Origin: JBPBPI01 sp050954885 | GTDB taxonomy: Bacteria > Pseudomonadota > Alphaproteobacteria > Caedimonadales > Caedimonadaceae | DNA length: 10,968 bases | Assembly (NCBI GenBank): GCA_050954885.1 | Contig: JBPBPI010000134.1 | Location: 1-10,968 of the forward strand | Direction: 5' to 3' | Shown here: positions 6,940 through 10,968 of the stretch, in pieces | Layout: every line of letters begins with the position of its first letter | Numbering within the stretch: position 1 is the first letter of the stretch | Made by a program: the position numbers and the translations under genes | The notes under the pieces: model-generated | Seen by the model: the letters and a program-made list of their open reading frames with translations, nothing else | Databases searched by the model: none | What the model was told of the DNA's origin: nothing

Positions 6940-7497
6940 TTATTGTCTTCCCGAATTTAACTCTTCTACTTCATGATCTTTAAGCTTAATCTTAGAATCG
7001 CTCTTTAATTGAATATTACCCTCTAGAGTAATTGTACCTGCTTTTGCAAAAACAAACTTAAGGATTACCTTTTGATCAACTTTAAGGGGATATTTTAATT
7101 TCATCAGCATAACATGCATGCCGCCTGGTTTTAAAATTGTTGAAGACCCTGCAGGAATATCAATAGCGTCTACCTTTTTCATATGAAACACATCGTTTAT
7201 TTCTTCAATACGGTGTAATTCAACATAGTCACAAGCCTCTGTTTCCGCACTTATTAATTGATCAAGACCGCTTCCCTTATTTTCAATGATCATATAAGCC
7301 GCACTATTTTCCAATCGGCTGGGACGCACCCAAAGTTGTTTGATGACAATGTCGCCAATTTGACCTTTTGATCCCTCTCTTATTTCGTCCTTAACAATAG
7401 TATCACGCGTTTGATTGTTCAGCACCTCTCTCGCTTCACTGAGATTGAAAAATACCGCCAAAATAACAACAACATATCTAAAACAAAAAAATATCAT
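6940..7497 (-). CDS. Secreted PCu(A)C-type copper chaperone (DUF461)
   Basis: Proteins of this family bind Cu(I) in the periplasm and deliver it, typically to the CuA site of cytochrome c oxidase. Numbering here counts from the TTG at 7515. The motif HX10MX21HXM is present exactly, as His101, Met112, His134 and Met136, the last pair within GGMHVMLM. The core beta domain starts near residue 54 (IGDIVIKQLWVRPS) and includes the usual NSAAYMIIENKG strand. The hydrophobic segment at about 8-24 followed by SEA (26-28) is a likely signal peptide. The frame opens at TTG 7515, but AAAGGAG at 7503-7509 sits 5 bases before the ATG at 7497 and 2 before the ATG at 7500, so I start it at 7497 (185 residues). 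A polar stretch of about 25 residues separates the signal peptide from the core, and the charged tail (171-191) is not part of the motif. It is the first gene before dnaG, with a 5-base gap. Confidence 0.88.
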   Translation of the reverse strand: MIFFCFRYVVVILAVFFNLSEAREVLNNQTRDTIVKDEIREGSKGQIGDIVIKQLWVRPSRLENSAAYMIIENKGSGLDQLISAETEACDYVELHRIEEINDVFHMKKVDAIDIPAGSSTILKPGGMHVMLMKLKYPLKVDQKVILKFVFAKAGTITLEGNIQLKSDSKIKLKDHEVEELNSGRQ

Positions 7498-7502
7498 CAT
7501 GG

Positions 7503-7509
7503 CTCCTTT
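7503..7509 (-). promoter_or_regulatory. Ribosome binding site fixing the copper chaperone start
   Basis: AAAGGAG on the minus strand is the strongest Shine-Dalgarno sequence in the window. It lies 5 bases before the ATG at 7497, and inside any translation beginning at the TTG at 7515. It therefore argues for the internal ATG, which also gives a better-shaped signal peptide. Confidence 0.65.
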
Positions 7510-7536
7510 TGCCAACAGTTGTAATCTTTATACATT

Positions 7537-7542
7537 ATTATA
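7537..7542 (-). promoter_or_regulatory. Possible -10 of the copper chaperone-dnaG-rpoD promoter
   Basis: A perfect TATAAT on the minus strand lies 40-45 bases before the preferred ATG. The matching -35 region is weak (ATTAAA at 17 bases or TTAAAT at 16). A second -10-like TATAAA lies closer to the gene at 7526-7531. This is the only obvious place for a promoter driving the three-gene unit, but the call rests on one hexamer. Confidence 0.4.
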
Positions 7543-7595
7543 GAAGACGTGGAAAATAATTTAATATTAAATACCTAAAAAAATAAGATTAAATC

Positions 7596-7640
7596 TATTT
7601 TTAAACATGTTATTTTTAAATTAAACTTTGACCTTGGTCA
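7596..7640. promoter_or_regulatory. Possible control region in the divergent intergenic space
   Basis: Between the divergent copper chaperone and TadG-like genes are two identical 10-mers, TATTTTTAAA at 7596-7605 and 7611-7620, offset by 15 bases. They are followed by the short palindrome TGACC-TT-GGTCA at 7629-7640. The plus strand has TTGACC (7628-7633) and TTGATT (7648-7653) as possible -35 elements and TATAAA (7674-7679) as a possible -10, but the spacings are wrong for a clean promoter. The AT repeats could be chance in this composition; the palindrome is the better candidate for a protein site. Confidence 0.25.
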
Positions 7641-7734
7641 CCAACCCTTGATTTCACGTGCGTCTTATGAAACTATAAATTTATAAGTATAAAAATTCAC
7701 AGTATTAAATCTGAAGGTAAAAAAAAGCAAGATC

Positions 7735-9132
7735 GTGACGCCATTTCAATACATACGACAAACTCAAGGTGCTGTTGCCATTTTATTTTGTTTGCTCGTG
7801 ACACCTATTACAGTACTGCTGAGCGCATCAATAGATTTTTCAAATATATCTTATGTTCAAACTCAATTAGCATATGCGGCTGATGCGGCTGCCATTGCCA
7901 CAGCCAGGTATAATTTGAAAGACTCTCCTGCCCTTGCCAGCAAAATATATTATGCCAATTACAGCGGCAATACTTCAAAAAAAGGGTCTAATTTATCCAT
8001 TAATGTGTCAAGTGATCAGAAAAAGATTACTGTTAATGCGTCTCAAACTGTCACACCTTTAATTGGTATTATCAACGACGGCAACATAAATGCGGTCTCG
8101 GTGACGTCTGTGACCGAACGCATTGCGGTCAATTATGAACTTGCCATGGTATTAGATGTCACAGGATCCATGGCAGAGAACGGCAAAATAGCGGGTCTCA
8201 TCAGTGCATCTAATAACGTGGTCACCATTTTAAGCAATGGCTTGACCACAATACCCAATGGGTTGGTGTCCATTGTTCCCTTTGTGGCCTGTGTCAATGT
8301 TGGAAGCACCAACACCAAATGGGTTGATACCAATCCAACAACCGTTTTCCCGGTCTCTGCCCCCTGGCAAGGGTGTGTTATGGCACGGACCAATAATTTA
8401 AATGATGGTGAAAATCCACCAAGTGCTGGTTTGTGGCCCCTGTATTACACCAGCTCAACCTATCAACAATATGGGACACAAAAAGGAGATAACGATTGGA
8501 CACTCAGCAATAAAGGCGTTGTGGTGGTTCAAAATGCGATATCTGGCATGGCAATTGGCCCTAATCGAAGCTGTGGTCCTTCTCTCGTACCACTCACCAA
8601 CAATGCAACCACTCTTAGAGCTAAGATAAATTCCTTAGCCCCTATTGGGGGCGGTGGCACGATCGGTAGCGAAGGCATTGCTTGGGGATGGTATACAATT
8701 TCACCTCTTTGGCGGGGATCTTGGAATGTGACTGCCGGTTATCCTATGAACTATAATCTTGAGACCAATCAAAAAATGATGATTATTGTGACAGACGGCA
8801 CCAATCAATGGTACGACACCCCAAATTATGCCCCCGTTGGCGATCCCACTGCCTATGGTCGCGTTTGGCAAAACTTACTAGGCACCACTGATCTTGATCA
8901 AACCCGTGACATTATTGATAATAAAGTACTCAATTTATGCCAACAAATTAAAAATAAGGGCATAACCATTTACACGATATTATTAATGGTGGATGATGCA
9001 CGCGCACAACAAGTCTATCAACAATGTGCCTCTGAACCTGCTTATGCATTTTTGGCCAATACAGTCACCACCTTATATGATCAATTATCAGTTATTGCCA
9101 GTGCCACCCAAAAAGTTAGAATAATTAAATAG
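7735..9132 (+). CDS. TadG-like pilus-assembly protein with von Willebrand factor A domain
   Basis: The 465-residue protein starts like TadE/TadG proteins of the Tad (Flp pilus) secretion machinery. GAVAILFCLLVTPITVLLSASIDF (12-35) is a single membrane segment with the usual conserved acidic residue at its end, followed by QTQLAYAADAAAIATA. The rest would lie outside the inner membrane. A von Willebrand factor A domain begins near 134 with the metal site DVTGS (Asp141, Thr143, Ser145). Candidate partners are Thr309 after GGGG and Asp354 in IVTDGTNQ. About 160 residues lie between the first and last metal motifs, with cysteines at 186, 214 and 280 that could form disulfides. The GTG at 7735 is the only reasonable start, since a stop lies 18 bases upstream; its ribosome binding site is weak. 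No other tad genes are in the window, so a pilus role is by homology only. An adhesin-like role is also possible. Confidence 0.85.
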   Translation: MTPFQYIRQTQGAVAILFCLLVTPITVLLSASIDFSNISYVQTQLAYAADAAAIATARYNLKDSPALASKIYYANYSGNTSKKGSNLSINVSSDQKKITVNASQTVTPLIGIINDGNINAVSVTSVTERIAVNYELAMVLDVTGSMAENGKIAGLISASNNVVTILSNGLTTIPNGLVSIVPFVACVNVGSTNTKWVDTNPTTVFPVSAPWQGCVMARTNNLNDGENPPSAGLWPLYYTSSTYQQYGTQKGDNDWTLSNKGVVVVQNAISGMAIGPNRSCGPSLVPLTNNATTLRAKINSLAPIGGGGTIGSEGIAWGWYTISPLWRGSWNVTAGYPMNYNLETNQKMMIIVTDGTNQWYDTPNYAPVGDPTAYGRVWQNLLGTTDLDQTRDIIDNKVLNLCQQIKNKGITIYTILLMVDDARAQQVYQQCASEPAYAFLANTVTTLYDQLSVIASATQKVRIIK

Positions 9133-9141
9133 GTTTTTATT

Positions 9142-10845
9142 TTAATAATTAATCAATTTTTCATGACACATTTTTTTAAAATTTAAGTAATGCTTATTAT
9201 TTTCTTTAAAAATTTTGTTATATATTGAAAAACTAAGGCAAGCTTGTGATTTAAGGCCCAAAGCGTATTCACTATGTCCTTTAAAATATAAAGCAACAAA
9301 ATTATAAGGACGCTGTTTTAATTCTTTCATAGATTGAAATAAAGATTCCTCATATTTTTTATTTTCATAAAGTGATTCTATATAAAAGACATTGGGAAGC
9401 CAATTATTAGGATCCAATTGATAAGCAAGTTTCATTTTTTTAGGATTTTGAGAGAATGTTTTTAAATAATAGCTTGAGATTGTAAGACTTGCGGCGAAAG
9501 TTAAATATAGAATCGATATAATCATAAGAATATAAGAATTTACTTTAAAATTTATAAAATTTTTATCAAAACTGCTAAAAAAATAGGCCAATATAATTGC
9601 AATTAAGATGAATGGACAGGGATCTTCTAAAGGAAATTGAAAAAATGCTTGAATAGCCAAAAAAATTAAAAAACACATAAAAAATATTTTATTTTTACAT
9701 TTTTTATTTTTCAATAATTGACACAGAAAACTACTTAGCAAAATTATTCCTAAGATAAAAATGATGATACCATCTTCCGCCATAAATCTTAAATATTCAT
9801 TATGAGGTGATTTTTCAATTTCTTTAGGATCGATTTTTAAATACAGTGATTTATACGGAATAAAAGCATAGTCAAACCCATCGCTTCCAACACCCCAAAG
9901 ATTTTCTTTTATCATAGCAAGCGTAGATTTTAGGTAACTAATTCTGATATTCGCTGTCACAATGTTATTATTATAACTACTAAGATAATGTTTGTTTTGT
10001 GACCAACTTGATGCCGTTGGTAAATTATTAATAAAAGTAATTTTTGGTAGTTGTAATAAAAACCACATAAACAAAGCATATAAAATAATTTCTAAAAATG
10101 TTTTGATTTTGATTTTTTTCGAAAAAAGAAGAAAAATAATGCTACAAGATATGGCTAAAATTATAGACCTACATGCTAGATAGTAAAGATATAGAAATAA
10201 TATAGAACTAGTAATTTTTAATATTTTTTTATGATAGAGAATATTGTTTTTATCTTCAAGAACACTTAAAAATATGACTAAGCTAAATCCTAAAAATTCA
10301 GCTAGCATATTTTTATTACCAAATGTACCTTCTGCAATCATTGGAATATTTAAGTACGATATATCTAAAAAATAAATGAGAATGAAATAAAAGCAAATGG
10401 TGATGATTAAAAAAATAGGTATATATAAAATATAAGATATAAAATTTAATAACTTATCTTTATGGGAAAAATATAAAAATACGTTTATTGAATATAAAAA
10501 TATGATCCAAAAAGATATTCTATTTAAAGTTGAATAGGAATATAAGAAAAAATTTTCTCTAAAAAAATTTAAAAATATTGTTAAAATTAATAAAAGTAAT
10601 ATTAAATTTTGAAATTCATTTAATCGAGGAATAAAAAAGCTTTCTTTTGAACATAAAATAATTAAGCATATATATGCAGAAGCATAAATAAATACCCATT
10701 TTGGACCAATTGCAGGTTCAATAAAATTATTTGAAGAAGCAAAAGGAATTAAACTTAATATTAAAAAAGGGATCAATCTTATTAATATTTTTTGATTATT
10801 TTGAATTACTAAGAGAAAACTTTTGAAAATATTTAACATAGTCAT
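9142..10845 (-). CDS. O-antigen ligase/polymerase-like membrane protein (Wzy_C family) with TPR-like tail
   Basis: The 567-residue protein has about ten or more hydrophobic segments up to residue 460. It carries the landmarks of the WaaL/Wzy/PglL superfamily, which transfers or polymerises lipid-linked glycans on the periplasmic face. These are GNKNMLAEFL (176-185), Arg226 in ACRSIIL, a long periplasmic loop at about 270-350 with LAMIKENLWGVGSDGF (309-324), and PHNEYLRFMAEDGI (347-360) with the key His348. Residues 465-560 are soluble and helical (LAYQLDPNNWLPN, YNFVALYFKGHSEYALG), resembling the TPR-like C-termini of pilin O-glycosylation ligases. The substrate (lipopolysaccharide, capsule or protein) cannot be told from sequence. 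Composition is extreme: 10561-10620 has 4 G/C in 60, against 32 in 60 for rpoD at 3301-3360. A TATAAT at 10850-10855 lies 4 bases before the ATG with no ribosome binding site, so a leaderless message or the ATG at 10839 is possible. It converges on the TadG-like gene. Confidence 0.85.
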   Translation of the reverse strand: MTMLNIFKSFLLVIQNNQKILIRLIPFLILSLIPFASSNNFIEPAIGPKWVFIYASAYICLIILCSKESFFIPRLNEFQNLILLLLILTIFLNFFRENFFLYSYSTLNRISFWIIFLYSINVFLYFSHKDKLLNFISYILYIPIFLIITICFYFILIYFLDISYLNIPMIAEGTFGNKNMLAEFLGFSLVIFLSVLEDKNNILYHKKILKITSSILFLYLYYLACRSIILAISCSIIFLLFSKKIKIKTFLEIILYALFMWFLLQLPKITFINNLPTASSWSQNKHYLSSYNNNIVTANIRISYLKSTLAMIKENLWGVGSDGFDYAFIPYKSLYLKIDPKEIEKSPHNEYLRFMAEDGIIIFILGIILLSSFLCQLLKNKKCKNKIFFMCFLIFLAIQAFFQFPLEDPCPFILIAIILAYFFSSFDKNFINFKVNSYILMIISILYLTFAASLTISSYYLKTFSQNPKKMKLAYQLDPNNWLPNVFYIESLYENKKYEESLFQSMKELKQRPYNFVALYFKGHSEYALGLKSQACLSFSIYNKIFKENNKHYLNFKKMCHEKLINY

Positions 10846-10968
10846 ATAAATTATATTTTTTTTGATAAATATAACTATAGCTGAATGAGTTTATGTTTTT
10901 ACATAATGGCAAGATTATGATCTAGGTTGTGTAAGAAGTTTAAAGGGGTGGCTCTGTCCTTTCTGAGT
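10846..10968. other. AT-rich upstream region at the right edge, content uncertain
   Basis: This 123-bp stretch holds the upstream region of the ligase gene. A perfect 6-base inverted repeat, TTATGT (10891-10896) and ACATAA (10901-10906) around TTTT, is present but has no adjoining T run on the minus strand. On the minus strand one frame is open from the edge (10967) to a TAA at 10899-10901, ending NLAIM; 22 codons is too short to call. Base composition rises after about 10935, which hints at a different gene or element beyond the edge. Confidence 0.3.

Noticed and set aside
7516..7734. A small RNA or riboswitch in the divergent intergenic region
   Set aside because: No GC-rich stems, conserved core or terminator hairpin can be seen; the region is mostly A and T.
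10930..10968. Terminal inverted repeat of an insertion sequence (GGCTCTGTC-like end)
   Set aside because: A loose resemblance to insertion-sequence ends, with no partner repeat, transposase or target duplication in the window.

Overview
The window looks like chromosomal DNA from an AT-rich alphaproteobacterium with signs of genome decay. The RpoD and DnaG sequences are of alphaproteobacterial type. The gene mix (a decaying transketolase, a frameshifted toxin, a short gene-tail remnant, a solitary TadG-like protein) fits an intracellular or recently host-restricted lineage such as Holosporales or Rickettsiales. The order-level placement is inference, not something the sequence proves.

Layout. 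(1) 1-1225, plus strand: the 3' part of a transketolase gene that enters from the left edge and is broken by a frameshift near 335-390 and by an in-frame deletion near 761-766. (2) 1226-1929: a small islet. It starts with a short, diverged, minus-strand remnant of an rtcB 3' end (about 1251-1292). A plus-strand RelB/RelE-type toxin-antitoxin module follows, with a palindromic operator, an intact antitoxin (1378-1608) and a toxin carrying a one-base frameshift (1610-1874). (3) 1930-3093, minus: intact rtcB, an RNA ligase. (4) 3154-7497, minus: a compact three-gene unit read in the order PCu(A)C-type periplasmic copper chaperone, dnaG, rpoD. A hairpin just after rpoD separates it from rtcB. (5) 7498-7734: the longest gene-free stretch (237 bp), a divergent intergenic region. 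(6) 7735-9132, plus: a TadG-like protein with a pilus-assembly N-terminus and a von Willebrand factor A domain. (7) 9142-10845, minus: a multi-spanning O-antigen ligase/polymerase-like (Wzy_C) protein, much more AT-rich than the rest, meeting the TadG-like gene tail to tail across 9 bp. (8) 10846-10968: an AT-rich upstream region that may reach the end of another gene.

How the genes fit together. dnaG and rpoD are the two conserved members of the macromolecular-synthesis operon. Here they are preceded by a copper chaperone gene with 5 bp spacing, so replication priming, housekeeping transcription and a cell-envelope metal protein probably share a transcript. RtcB is a stand-alone ligase with no archease or RtcA visible. 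The toxin-antitoxin module lies between the intact rtcB tail and a second, degraded rtcB tail, suggesting insertion or duplication at that gene end. The TadG-like and Wzy-like genes both act in the envelope, but they are convergent and need not be linked functionally.

I found no convincing new multi-gene system. The most informative observations are the repeated rtcB tail bracketing the toxin-antitoxin islet, the two independent pseudogenes, and the copper chaperone-dnaG-rpoD arrangement.
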